64,000 nt of DNA, taken from positions 28,638-92,637 of the forward strand of contig CALIAU010000016.1 in the NCBI GenBank assembly GCA_938045585.1, read 5' to 3'. This document shows, piece by piece, positions 17,953-27,227 of the stretch (its first letter is position 1; every line of letters starts with the position of its first letter). This DNA is from an uncultured Saprospiraceae bacterium (GTDB lineage: Bacteria; Bacteroidota; Bacteroidia; Chitinophagales; Saprospiraceae). The notes under the pieces were generated by a model that was not told the DNA's origin, did no database searches, and saw only the letters and a program-made list of their open reading frames with translations. The position numbers and the translations under genes are program-made.

Positions 17953-18965
17953 AGGTTTTGTAAAAATTCAAGTGTGTCTACATTATCAGCAAAGTCTAAG
18001 AAACTAGGACTTTGCGCTTGTCCAAAAGCAAAGCAGTTTGCATTCTTTAAAGGAAGCTGTGAAACGACGCATTGGATTTTTTCGCTATTCTTTTCTAAAT
18101 AACTTTCTACTTCCGTAAGACTATCATAGTAAGAATAATGTAGGCAGGCAATGCGAGAAGAAAGGCTATCCGATTCTCGCATGACTAAAAAATCACTAAT
18201 CAAATGTGCTTCTTTATTCAATAAATATATGGCAGCATTATAGTCCAAATTATTCTTGTACTTATTATGGTAGGCAATCTCTGCGAAGGGTTCTAGCACG
18301 TTCATCAACTTAGCCATATCATAGCCCCTAGGAACAAATGCCATAGAAACATTTCTACAGCCTAAGCCAAAGAAGCCGAAAATATCAAGCCCTAATGCAA
18401 GTAATTCCTCTTCACTTTCTTTACCCGACAGAACCGCCAAGGCATTTCTATTTTTACGAATAATGTGCGGATAGTTTTTAAAATAATACTCAAAATATCT
18501 ACTGGTATTATTACTTCCTGTAGCTATAACCGCATCAAAATTTTCCAATCTCTCTACAATTTCAAAATACGTTTTGGCTACAGGGTATTTTGTCGTAATG
18601 CGCTGGATACAATATGGTATAAATACAGCATCTTTCTCAGACGCTTTAATGATTGAAATATTTCCAGACAAGAAACAAGAAATTATATCATGTATGCCTA
18701 CTAGAGGTATGTTTCCGGCCGCAACTACGCCAATACGTTTGGGTGCAGTATTTTCTAAGGCATTATACGTATTTACTACATTTGTGAGTACTTGCTCTGA
18801 AAGATAATTTTCTGCTATCGCTTGAATGGACTGTTCACAATTTTCTACGGTAAACCAGGGGTTCTTATGTTTTGCTTGCAAAATAACTTGACTCCATGCT
18901 TCTTTACTTTCTTGCATGTCCTTACCCAAAAAAACGAGAGCCTCTATGCGTTCTTGCAGAGTCAT
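17949..18965 (-). CDS. acyl-CoA reductase (LuxC-type aldehyde dehydrogenase fold)
   Basis: A 338-aa protein of the LuxC/acyl-CoA reductase family, which reduces acyl-CoA or acyl thioesters to aldehydes with NADPH through an acyl-Cys intermediate. The nucleotide-binding block is RIGVVAAGNIPLVGIHD, and the nucleophile is the Cys in GLGCRNVS (about residue 200). Length is shorter than Vibrio LuxC. No luxD, luxE or luciferase genes are near, so a link to bioluminescence is not supported; a role in lipid metabolism is an inference. It overlaps both neighbours by 4 bp, showing tight co-translation with rluD-like and nth genes. Confidence 0.87.
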   Translation of the reverse strand: MTLQERIEALVFLGKDMQESKEAWSQVILQAKHKNPWFTVENCEQSIQAIAENYLSEQVLTNVVNTYNALENTAPKRIGVVAAGNIPLVGIHDIISCFLSGNISIIKASEKDAVFIPYCIQRITTKYPVAKTYFEIVERLENFDAVIATGSNNTSRYFEYYFKNYPHIIRKNRNALAVLSGKESEEELLALGLDIFGFFGLGCRNVSMAFVPRGYDMAKLMNVLEPFAEIAYHNKYKNNLDYNAAIYLLNKEAHLISDFLVMRESDSLSSRIACLHYSYYDSLTEVESYLEKNSEKIQCVVSQLPLKNANCFAFGQAQSPSFLDFADNVDTLEFLQNL

Positions 18966-20020
18966 AATTCGTTTCTCTTACGTGTACTTAAATAATTGCG
19001 CCAGCGCACTAATACTGCTTGGAAATCTTCCGGTAATTCAGAATCAAAGCTCATCTTTTCTTTAGTATGTGGATGAATAAATGCGAGCGTCTTGGCATGC
19101 AAGGCCTGTCTAGGTATTACTTTGAAAGAATTATGTACAAACTGCTTGTACTTACTAAATACCGTTCCTTTAATTATTTTATCACCACCATATTTAGCAT
19201 CATTAAATACAGGATGGTTAAGTGATTGCATATGCACACGAATCTGGTGCGTTCTCCCAGTCTCTAAGCGACACTCTATCAAAGAAACATAATACATATT
19301 TTCTATTAGGCTATAGTGTGTTGTTGCTTCTTTACCCTCTTCATTCTCTGGAAAAACATACATTTTATTTCTAAACCGAGGATGTCTACCTATGTTACCT
19401 TCAATCGTATGATTGCCTTCCTCTACATCTCCCCAAACCAAAGCTTGATAGGTTCTTTCTATGGAGTGATCAAAGAACTGTTTACCAAGGTGAGTCATGG
19501 TATATTCTTCCTTAGCTATAAGCAACAAGCCAGAGGTATCTTTATCGATTCTATGCACCAAGCCAGGCCTATCGAGCGGATTCCCTGCCATAACAGGAAT
19601 TTCTTTTTTGTCTAAATAAAATTTAAGCCCATTTACCAGAGTACCTGAAGTATTCCCTATGCCCGGATGCACAACCATTCCAGCTGGTTTATGAATCACC
19701 ATAAGATGTTCGTCTTCATAGCGCACATCTAGTGGGATATCTTCTGCTAGGAGTTCTTCTGACTTTCCTGTATCCTTAGGGATAACCAAGGTTATCTTAT
19801 CCAAGGGGCGCACTTTATAATTAGGTTTTACTTGTTTTTCATTCACCGTAATGGCTCCTGCCCTCACTGAATTTTGAATACGTGTTCTAGAAACATTTGC
19901 GACACGATCCATAAGAAACTTATCAATTCGTAATAGCTCTTGACCAGGATCTGCAGTAATCTCTCTCTCAATATAGAGAGATTCTTCTTCAGCCTTATCT
20001 ACTTCTTTATTTTCACTCAT
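18962..20020 (-). CDS. rluD: RluA/RluD-family 23S rRNA pseudouridine synthase
   Basis: Converts uridines to pseudouridine in rRNA. The order is an acidic N-terminal extension, an S4 RNA-binding domain (about residues 30-90, with LRIDKFLMDRVANVSRTRIQ) and the catalytic domain with the motif HRIDKDTSGLLLIAK, whose Asp is the catalytic residue. The C-terminal motif GRTHQIRVHM is also present. The start is placed at MSENKEVDK (20020), 2 bp after the stop of the upstream OMP gene; a longer frame would overlap that gene. It overlaps the next gene by 4 bp. The RluD name is by best family fit, not proven specificity. Confidence 0.9.
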   Translation of the reverse strand: MSENKEVDKAEEESLYIEREITADPGQELLRIDKFLMDRVANVSRTRIQNSVRAGAITVNEKQVKPNYKVRPLDKITLVIPKDTGKSEELLAEDIPLDVRYEDEHLMVIHKPAGMVVHPGIGNTSGTLVNGLKFYLDKKEIPVMAGNPLDRPGLVHRIDKDTSGLLLIAKEEYTMTHLGKQFFDHSIERTYQALVWGDVEEGNHTIEGNIGRHPRFRNKMYVFPENEEGKEATTHYSLIENMYYVSLIECRLETGRTHQIRVHMQSLNHPVFNDAKYGGDKIIKGTVFSKYKQFVHNSFKVIPRQALHAKTLAFIHPHTKEKMSFDSELPEDFQAVLVRWRNYLSTRKRNEL

Positions 20021-20022
20021 AA

Positions 20023-20742
20023 TTAAAATACTGCAACGAAGCCCCATTGAAATCTGAACATATCCGTTGATGAACTTGCACTTCTAAAAAAATCTAAAGG
20101 GTTATCGCTGACGATAGTATTATCATCTTGCCTGACCAAATAATTCGCAATAAATCCAGGATGAAATAGCACCTTAAGATTCATTCCATAGGCCTCATAT
20201 ATTGTTGTATGCACACCTGCTCCTACTCCGTACGCCAAAGACGAATCCCAAGAATTAATATCAAATCCAATATTCTCTCCTGTATTTAAGGAGGTGGTAC
20301 TGGTATAAGAATAAAAGAATCTAGGTCCAATCACCGCTTCAAAAAACGGTTCAAAGGGCCCATAATAAAAATCTGGATAATAGCGCAGGGTGAAATCAAA
20401 CCCTAAGCCTACAGAAGCGGCTCTATCACTTATATCTTCGAGAGTTGTATTATCTACATATTCTGTAGCTCTGGAGCCTAAGAATAAAGTATAAAAGCTC
20501 CCTCCTAAAAAGATGGGTCCATTTATTTTCCGTTCTCTAAGTACGCTAAAAGATAATCCAAATTTGGCATCATTGTTTAGATTACGACCAAAGGCATTTA
20601 TCGGCTTATCAAGCTCCAAATTAAACTCCAATAACCAGAGTTTACGGTTAAGAACTTCTTCATCTTCATAGGTATCTATATCTTCCTGAGAAAAAATAAG
20701 CAGGGGAAGGCTTAAAAAAATAATAGATAAAAGTAATTTCAT
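20023..20742 (-). CDS. outer-membrane beta-barrel protein
   Basis: A 239-aa protein with a signal peptide (cleavage near IFSQE), an acidic stretch and then alternating beta strands rich in Gly and aromatics (GGSFYTLFLG, SLAYGVGAGVH), ending in a strand with a terminal Phe (FVAVF), the normal signature of outer-membrane barrels. It resembles PorT/OmpA-like small barrels without an OmpA peptidoglycan domain. It is first in the operon with the pseudouridine synthase, acyl-CoA reductase and nth. Confidence 0.83.
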   Translation of the reverse strand: MKLLLSIIFLSLPLLIFSQEDIDTYEDEEVLNRKLWLLEFNLELDKPINAFGRNLNNDAKFGLSFSVLRERKINGPIFLGGSFYTLFLGSRATEYVDNTTLEDISDRAASVGLGFDFTLRYYPDFYYGPFEPFFEAVIGPRFFYSYTSTTSLNTGENIGFDINSWDSSLAYGVGAGVHTTIYEAYGMNLKVLFHPGFIANYLVRQDDNTIVSDNPLDFFRSASSSTDMFRFQWGFVAVF

Positions 20743-20795
20743 GACTTACGTAGGTATTCTGCAAAGTTCATCAAATTGACCAAATAATCGTAACA

Positions 20796-21992
20796 ATGAC
20801 GAAAATATCCTTCAGTTCCCTTTGTGCACACGAATTACCAGACAATAGGAGCACAAAACCCCATGTTTTGCCCATTTATGCAAGTTCATCATTCGAATTT
20901 GAGAACCTGCAAGAAGGTATAGACATCTTTACGGGGAAAACTCAGGGCCATGTGTATAGTAGATATGGCAATCCGACGATAGATACAGTAGCAAAAAAAA
21001 TGGGCGCCTTGGAAGGATTTGGTCTTGAGGGTGAGGTACATGCCTTCCTTTGTAGCACGGGAATGGCTGCAATACACACAGCACTTCTTGCGGTGGCAAA
21101 AAAAGGAAATAAGATACTTACCCAGGGGAATTTATATGGCGGAACTACTGAGTTATTTAACAAGGTATTTACCCATTTAGGAATTGAACCTGTATTTACA
21201 AATTTACAATCTGTGGATGCAATCCAAGAAGCCTTAAAAGAGCATCCAGATATAAAGCTACTCTATTGTGAAACTCCTGCCAACCCTACCCTTGCCTGCA
21301 TTGATTTAGAGGCAATTGGAAAGCTGTGTAAGGAACATGGATTAGTGAGTATAATCGACAATACCTTTGCTACGCCATATTTACAACAACCCCTAAAGTA
21401 TGGAATCGATATTATTATTCACTCGACTACCAAATACTTAAATGGTCATGGCAATTCTATTGCAGGTGCAATCATTTGTAAAAATGAAGCGCTAAGTAAG
21501 GATATATGGAATGTATTAAAACTAACAGGTGGTACCTGTAATGCCTTTGATGCCTGGTTATTACATAATGGCGTAAAAACATTGCCACTACGTATGGATA
21601 AACATTGTTCAAATGCCTTGTATATAGCGCAACGATTGGAAGCACATAGAAAGGTAATTAAGGTAAATTATCCTGGCTTAAAATCGCATGAAAGTTATGC
21701 CATTGCAAGTCGTCAAATGTCTCAATATGGCGGTATGATGAGTTTTGAAGTAGACGGTGGTTTAGAAGCAGGTAAGACGGTTATGAATAATTTACAGTTT
21801 TGCACGCTTGCACCAACTCTTGGAGACATTGATACACTCATCCTCCATCCAGCAAGTATGTCTCATTTGAAAGTTCCAAAAGAATTAAGAGAACGGAATG
21901 GAATCACCGATGGCTTGATTCGTCTTTCCGTAGGAATTGAAGATGCAGAGGATATTTTGGCTGATATTGAAAATGCGCTAGAAAAGGTATAG
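20796..21992 (+). CDS. transsulfuration PLP enzyme (methionine gamma-lyase / cystathionine gamma-synthase type)
   Basis: A 398-aa Cys/Met-metabolism PLP-dependent enzyme. The PLP-binding Lys is in STTKYLNGHG (about residue 205), with SRYGNPT and STGMAAI for phosphate and active-site contacts from the partner subunit and the IDNTFATP Asp that holds the PLP nitrogen. The family includes methionine gamma-lyase, cystathionine gamma-lyase and O-acylhomoserine sulfhydrylases; sequence alone does not separate them here. The next gene starts at the base after the stop, so they are likely translated together. Confidence 0.9.
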   Translation: MTKISFSSLCAHELPDNRSTKPHVLPIYASSSFEFENLQEGIDIFTGKTQGHVYSRYGNPTIDTVAKKMGALEGFGLEGEVHAFLCSTGMAAIHTALLAVAKKGNKILTQGNLYGGTTELFNKVFTHLGIEPVFTNLQSVDAIQEALKEHPDIKLLYCETPANPTLACIDLEAIGKLCKEHGLVSIIDNTFATPYLQQPLKYGIDIIIHSTTKYLNGHGNSIAGAIICKNEALSKDIWNVLKLTGGTCNAFDAWLLHNGVKTLPLRMDKHCSNALYIAQRLEAHRKVIKVNYPGLKSHESYAIASRQMSQYGGMMSFEVDGGLEAGKTVMNNLQFCTLAPTLGDIDTLILHPASMSHLKVPKELRERNGITDGLIRLSVGIEDAEDILADIENALEKV

Positions 21993-22655
21993 ATGCGAGT
22001 TGCTAAAATAATTGAACATAAGGATCGTTGGAAGAATCATCTGAAAGCGCAAAAGGAATACGAGGAATATTATAAGTATGACTGCTTAGATAATTACAAT
22101 GCCTTTTGGGATTTGGAGGAATTGGATTTTGCAGCTATGTATGAGAAGAGTTTTGCTGGCAAAATTTCGCATGCCTTATGGGATGGTAGCCATTACTCTC
22201 CTAGGTCCGTCATGCTTTTATTTATAGCACAACAAAAAGAAATTGTACGATCTTGTTTTAGGGATTTGTACATGGACGAAAATGACCTAGGATTACGGAT
22301 AAAACGCTTTATTGATCATTGTGACCAGATGCTAGCAGATTTGCAGCGTAAAGACAATAAGCACAACACACATTATCACGACCTTAAAATGGTCACTACC
22401 TACCTTGCCTTTGAGTTTCCTGAAAAATATTGCATTATTGAACCCGTTCCATTTATTCAGTTTTTAGATAGTTTAGACATGAAGAATTTACCGCAGGTCT
22501 TTGAATCTGAACGATTGATAAAACTATCCCAGACGGTGTACAAGATAATTTCTAAGGATGAAGAGCTACTGTACTTACACACAAAATTAACCCGAGGGAA
22601 TTCCAACAGAGGTGTGTTTATGATGCACGATTTTATTGCCTATTCAAACAATTAA
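21993..22655 (+). CDS. conserved hypothetical protein
   Basis: A 220-aa soluble, mostly helical protein, rich in Tyr, Asp and Glu near its N-terminus. There is no signal peptide and no known motif. Segments such as YKYDCLDNYNAFWDLEELDF and FEFPEKYCIIEPVPFIQFLD suggest a structured alpha domain, reminiscent of helper domains in restriction-type or nucleotide-binding proteins, but I cannot name a family. The ATG directly abuts the stop of the PLP-enzyme gene (TAG/ATG), and the phosphoesterase gene begins 2 bp after its stop, so all three form one transcription unit. Confidence 0.7.
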   Translation: MRVAKIIEHKDRWKNHLKAQKEYEEYYKYDCLDNYNAFWDLEELDFAAMYEKSFAGKISHALWDGSHYSPRSVMLLFIAQQKEIVRSCFRDLYMDENDLGLRIKRFIDHCDQMLADLQRKDNKHNTHYHDLKMVTTYLAFEFPEKYCIIEPVPFIQFLDSLDMKNLPQVFESERLIKLSQTVYKIISKDEELLYLHTKLTRGNSNRGVFMMHDFIAYSNN

Positions 22656-22657
22656 GA

Positions 22658-23164
22658 ATGAAACGGATTACCCTTATTTCAGATACGCATAGTTATTTTG
22701 GAGAAGATGTTCTAGAACATTGTAGAGATGCCGATGAGATTTGGCATGGAGGCGATTTTGGCAGTATGGATGTAATCGATGCGCTGCAAGAAATTGCTCC
22801 CTTAAAAGGTGTATATGGAAACATTGATGCAAAGAATATCCGTGCGGTGATGCCTTTGAATCTAGAATTTGACTGCGAAGGTGCTAGGATATTTATGACG
22901 CATATAGGAGGCTATCCTGGTAGATACAAGAAGCGTGTACATAAGTTACTTACTGAAATACGACCCGATGTGTACATCTGTGGTCACTCGCACATATTAA
23001 AAGTAATGCCAGACAAAGAATTGAACATTTTGCATATTAATCCAGGTGCCTGTGGACATATTGGCTTTCATAAATTTAGGACCCTAATAAAATTTGAAGT
23101 AGCAGATGGTAAGTTAGAAAATATGCGTGCTGTAGAACTGGGACTACGGGGCGCTATCTCATAA
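22658..23164 (+). CDS. YfcE/MJ0936-type metallophosphoesterase
   Basis: A 168-aa calcineurin-like phosphoesterase of the small cytoplasmic YfcE group, which hydrolyses phosphodiesters with two metal ions. Metal and catalytic motifs are in order: SDTHSYF, GGDFG, GNIDAKN (GNCD/GNHE equivalent), MTHIGGYPG and CGHSHILKV. Its natural substrate is not known. It is last in the three-gene plus-strand unit and convergent with the giant surface-protein cluster. Confidence 0.9.
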   Translation: MKRITLISDTHSYFGEDVLEHCRDADEIWHGGDFGSMDVIDALQEIAPLKGVYGNIDAKNIRAVMPLNLEFDCEGARIFMTHIGGYPGRYKKRVHKLLTEIRPDVYICGHSHILKVMPDKELNILHINPGACGHIGFHKFRTLIKFEVADGKLENMRAVELGLRGAIS

Positions 23165-23189
23165 GCATGAAATGAATTATGAAGGACTA

Positions 23190-23225
23190 CAAAATTAAAA
23201 GTGCCAGATGTTAAACATCCGGCAC
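23190..23225 (-). terminator. terminator after the first giant gene
   Basis: The arms GTGCC (23201-23205) and GGCAC (23221-23225) plus GATGT/ACATC form a hairpin with one internal mismatch. Read on the minus strand it is followed by TTTTAATTTT. It lies between convergent genes and could also stop plus-strand transcripts. Confidence 0.8.
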
Positions 23226-23252
23226 CATAATTACAACTAGAACACCTTATTT

Positions 23253-26200
23253 TTATTCTACTAAGATCATCTTCTTAGTTAATATTTCATTTTCTGATTG
23301 TATGGAATACATATATATCCCTACATTCAATTGCATTGTATTTTTATCAATTTCTATACTATTCACTCCTACAGTTGTCTGTACCTGATTTGAATACACA
23401 GTTTTACCTGACATATCCAAAATTTGGAACTGTACTAACTCTTCTTTGTCATTATAAAAGTCAATGATAGATTTTGTTTGGAATGGATTTGGTTTGTTTT
23501 GTCCTAAGACTAAACCAGCCTCCTTATTCAAATCTTTTCCTCTCAATTCTAAATCAAAAGCAACACGTTCGTATCCTTCAATATAGTACTCTGAATCTAG
23601 TGACTCTCCAAGTCTGATAGCATCTGACAGCCATATGTTTTGAGCAGCAGTAAATGTGAGTGAAATTTTCTTAGCAGTTTGCATTTCTTCATTACTCCAA
23701 CTTATACGTACGTTACCATTGGCATCTAGAGCCCAATTCGTCTGATTGAAGCCTGGAAGTTCTGATCTTAACTCATGTAATTGAAGCATTGTTTTATCTA
23801 AGTTCAATTCTAACTGTAGACCATACATTTCTTCCCCTTCTAAATCTATATCCATAGTGTAAGATTCACCTGACTCTAATGCTCTGTCAGCAATTGAAAT
23901 AGTGCGTACTGACCTATTCTCCGTCTCCAAATTTAGCAGCCCTATCTGAGCACTTTGATTCACATCACCTACTTTAATTCCCGTAAAATCAGCATGCATT
24001 TGATTCATCAAAAGAGCATTTATTTCAATGTTCTCAGGATAACCCCAAGGCTGAAGAGGAAACTCAAATGTGTGGTCCGACGGTACAAATCTCCATGAAT
24101 TAGAAGATGGTAATTCCGCGTAGATTCCTAAGATGAGTTTACGTAATTCCACAATATCAATTGCAGTAATATTATCTGATTTATTAACATCTGCAGCTAT
24201 GATCTTTTCTGGCGAATCAAGACTTTGCAATCCTAATACGTGTTTTTGGATCAAAACAAGATCAAGCGTAGATACACCATTTAAATAATCATCGTTTTTA
24301 ACAGGTTCAATCATATACTCATTGTAATACAATAGGTCACTAAATGCATAATCACCATTTACTGAAGTCATTTCCATATCGTCTTCAGAAATTGTCATGT
24401 CGTGTAATTCTACTTCAACGTTTTCAAATACTTCATTCGTTGCAGTTATTACATTTCCTTCAATTCTACCCTGGGCTCCTAGTAAATCTTGACAAACATC
24501 TTGATTATCTTGAAGAATCAGAGTTACGGTACAGAAGTCAGAAAGACCTTCATTATCGATTACATACATCGTTAATTCAATTTCCTGGGCTATACCATTT
24601 TCTATATCATTACAATCAAAGGTCATGCTTTGCTGTGTTCCTGCTAAATTAAATGAGAAGATTAAATCCGCATCTGCACTACAGTTATCATAACTCTTGA
24701 AGTCAAAATCACTTGCCCATACTTCAGTAGTACCATCAGATCCCATACCCCAAACAACTTCAGTTAAACATACTGGTGTTGGAGCTACGTTGTCATTAAT
24801 TGTAACAAAGAACGAACAAGAATTTGAATTATCACACTCATCTATTGCATCAAAATAAACCCTATGTCTACCTGTTGGCCATGTGTCTTCTATATGCACA
24901 CCTGATCCTGAATCATCAAATGATCCATTATCATCAAAGTCAACTCTCCAGTTTACTGAAAGAAGATTTGCCGGTGTACAGTCATCCTCTACAGTTACCC
25001 AAAGATCTACATCTCCTTCGCAGTCTCCTGTGGGATCAAAATTGTACGAAGTACATCCTGATATCGTTGGAGCAGTAAAGTTATTAATATGTATTTTCTG
25101 AGAATATTCATGGAAGGTTACTGGATCAGCACACCAATCCACGATAGTCCATACTCTAACTATTTTCACACAGTAGCCTGGTACATCATAAAATCTTAGA
25201 TCTTCATGGGAAGTACCAATATTGGAACAAGCCGAGTTGTTCGTAAAAATAGGTTCGCTACCTAAAGCATCTGGATCTAAGGATCCATCGTCACAACCCG
25301 TAATTTCTAGGTCTGGTGGCCAAATGATATCATTTTCAGTTAATGGATCATTATTAATGATAGTCACTATCTGCGTACATGGTATTTCGTTATCGTTACT
25401 ATCTGTGATAGTCCAGTCTATGCGTACTGTCCCAATTCCACATTCATTTAGGAATTCTGTATACTCAGGTTCTACATCAGCTCCACAGTTATCTGAGAAC
25501 GTTGGCATACCCGTTAAGTTTACATTCGTAAAATCTTGATTACAACCCAGCGTTACATTCTGAGGGCAGCTTACAATAGGTGGAAATTTATCATCCACAA
25601 ATACAACTGCTTGACAGATATTGTAATTACCTGCTTCATCTGTTACTCTAAATTCTACAATTATATTTTCCCCTACATCTTCACAACAGAAATGTACAAC
25701 CTCATCAAAGGTAAGGTCGCTTGGATTCGAATCTGGAAGGTCAACACATTCGTTGTCTAATCTTCGTATTTCGTAGGTCAATTCACCCTCACAATCATCC
25801 CAACTGTGATCATCAATACTTTCTGCAGTTACCCAACCCCATCCAGTTGCATCTACAGACACGTTCGTATAACCTTCACAAATTGCTGTAGGTGGTAATG
25901 CATCTTCTACAAACACATCCTTCGTACATAGGGTCGAATAACCGCAATCATCAAAGAATTCATACTGAATCCAGTTACATCCTTGCGGTAATTCTACCAA
26001 ATAATCACCATTTGCGTCTGGGAATATCTCTATAAAGTCTAAGTCTAAATTTGCATCATTTAGGATAGTAGCAGCTTCATCCAATGAGTTACAATCCAAT
26101 CCTTCCGGAAATGGTGCATAACTAATTACAACTTGCACATCACTACAATCTGATATTACTATTGGAGCACCAGGCTCACCTTGTAATGGAACTCGATATT

Positions 26201-27128
26201 GTACTACACAACCATCTGCATTTGTTTCAAGTGGAAAGTTTGTTACGCCACAAGTTACCACAGGTGCCATTGTATCTTCAATTTTTATGGTCTGTGTTCC
26301 TGTTGTATCCTCTCCAGTACACCAGTCGACTATATTCCATTCCCTTAGGATTTTTATGCCATTTCCACAAAGTGGAAATTCAAAATCTTCAAAATAATAC
26401 TGAATATTGCTACAAGATACTAAGCCAGGAAAACCCGTTATTTCTGGATCAAACCCGGCATTATTATGGTCCTCACATGTTTCTATATAATCAGCTGGAA
26501 AAGTTACATTTTCTAATTCAGCTTTCATCACATGGATAGTCTGTATACAGGTACCCACATTTCCAAACACATCTTCAGAAAACCAAGTTCTATTAATTAT
26601 TAAGGCATAGTCATCTGTACAGCTTTGCTCTATCTCATCATCCGAATAGCCAGACTCCGCCACACCAGAACAATCTGTCGGCATTGGTCTTCCGATATCG
26701 TCAGGATCAATACTATCACCACAATTTATAGTTAGGTTGTCAGGACAGTCAAATAATGGCGGCAATTTGTCTTCCACTGTCATGAATCCCCAACAAGTGA
26801 GATTACAATCAAGAAACACCATTGTTACGCTTGCCTCTATTGTCATGCCTATGTGTTCACCCGTAACAGTAGCATCTGGAATAAGTACGCCATCTTCATC
26901 AAAAAGATTTACTTCGTAGACAGCACCAGGTAACTCTTGTGACTCAAGAATCATATCTGGTGTAATTACCTCCTCACATAAATTGCTGAGAGACACCTGC
27001 ACCCCATCGTTACATGCGAGCGTATAATTACACTGCGCTGTAATTGCTGCGGAGTACCCTACTATCAAGGCCAAAATCACTAAGGCTTTGATATGTTTTA
27101 CTTTTCTAAGTAAGGTTAATTTCATCAC
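23253..27128 (-). CDS. giant T9SS surface protein 1, HYR-like modules with dockerin/cohesin-like tail
   Basis: A 1291-aa exported protein: signal peptide (to about residue 32), then about eight Cys-rich beta modules, each opening with an HYR-like xDxxPPxxxC motif (VEDKLPPLFDC, VDDKFPPIVSC, INDNVAPTPVC). A carboxypeptidase-regulatory-like domain follows at about 900-950, then a dockerin-like segment (about 948-1055) with repeats of ADVNKSDNITAIDIVELRK type and a third loop KVGDVNQS, a cohesin-like beta-sandwich (about 1073-1205) and a T9SS type A domain (about 1206-1291, NKPNPF). It is a likely adhesin or matrix protein on the cell surface. It lacks the extra N-terminal domain of its two upstream paralogues. 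Confidence 0.9.
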   Translation of the reverse strand: MMKLTLLRKVKHIKALVILALIVGYSAAITAQCNYTLACNDGVQVSLSNLCEEVITPDMILESQELPGAVYEVNLFDEDGVLIPDATVTGEHIGMTIEASVTMVFLDCNLTCWGFMTVEDKLPPLFDCPDNLTINCGDSIDPDDIGRPMPTDCSGVAESGYSDDEIEQSCTDDYALIINRTWFSEDVFGNVGTCIQTIHVMKAELENVTFPADYIETCEDHNNAGFDPEITGFPGLVSCSNIQYYFEDFEFPLCGNGIKILREWNIVDWCTGEDTTGTQTIKIEDTMAPVVTCGVTNFPLETNADGCVVQYRVPLQGEPGAPIVISDCSDVQVVISYAPFPEGLDCNSLDEAATILNDANLDLDFIEIFPDANGDYLVELPQGCNWIQYEFFDDCGYSTLCTKDVFVEDALPPTAICEGYTNVSVDATGWGWVTAESIDDHSWDDCEGELTYEIRRLDNECVDLPDSNPSDLTFDEVVHFCCEDVGENIIVEFRVTDEAGNYNICQAVVFVDDKFPPIVSCPQNVTLGCNQDFTNVNLTGMPTFSDNCGADVEPEYTEFLNECGIGTVRIDWTITDSNDNEIPCTQIVTIINNDPLTENDIIWPPDLEITGCDDGSLDPDALGSEPIFTNNSACSNIGTSHEDLRFYDVPGYCVKIVRVWTIVDWCADPVTFHEYSQKIHINNFTAPTISGCTSYNFDPTGDCEGDVDLWVTVEDDCTPANLLSVNWRVDFDDNGSFDDSGSGVHIEDTWPTGRHRVYFDAIDECDNSNSCSFFVTINDNVAPTPVCLTEVVWGMGSDGTTEVWASDFDFKSYDNCSADADLIFSFNLAGTQQSMTFDCNDIENGIAQEIELTMYVIDNEGLSDFCTVTLILQDNQDVCQDLLGAQGRIEGNVITATNEVFENVEVELHDMTISEDDMEMTSVNGDYAFSDLLYYNEYMIEPVKNDDYLNGVSTLDLVLIQKHVLGLQSLDSPEKIIAADVNKSDNITAIDIVELRKLILGIYAELPSSNSWRFVPSDHTFEFPLQPWGYPENIEINALLMNQMHADFTGIKVGDVNQSAQIGLLNLETENRSVRTISIADRALESGESYTMDIDLEGEEMYGLQLELNLDKTMLQLHELRSELPGFNQTNWALDANGNVRISWSNEEMQTAKKISLTFTAAQNIWLSDAIRLGESLDSEYYIEGYERVAFDLELRGKDLNKEAGLVLGQNKPNPFQTKSIIDFYNDKEELVQFQILDMSGKTVYSNQVQTTVGVNSIEIDKNTMQLNVGIYMYSIQSENEILTKKMILVE

Positions 27129-27184
27129 TAAATATTTTATTAAAACGGTTTTCTAAAAAAATCGGTTAAGGTGATCTAAGGTGG

Positions 27185-27210
27185 GCGTGTGTTGATTTCT
27201 CAACACACGC
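27185..27210 (-). terminator. hairpin after the second giant gene
   Basis: A perfect 11-bp stem GCGTGTGTTGA/TCAACACACGC with a 4-nt loop, 17 bp beyond the stop of the 1479-aa gene. No strong T-tract follows on the minus strand, so it may act as an mRNA 3' stabiliser rather than a classical terminator. Confidence 0.65.
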
Positions 27211-27227
27211 ATTCCCTTTGAAAACCG

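Noticed and set aside
17949..18965. Bioluminescence (lux) genes
   Set aside because: Only a LuxC-type reductase is present, without luciferase, LuxD or LuxE; such reductases are common in non-luminous Bacteroidota.
24344..26919. Plus-strand frames inside the first giant gene
   Set aside because: They are mirror frames of the giant gene, Leu/His-rich and without starts in a promoter context.
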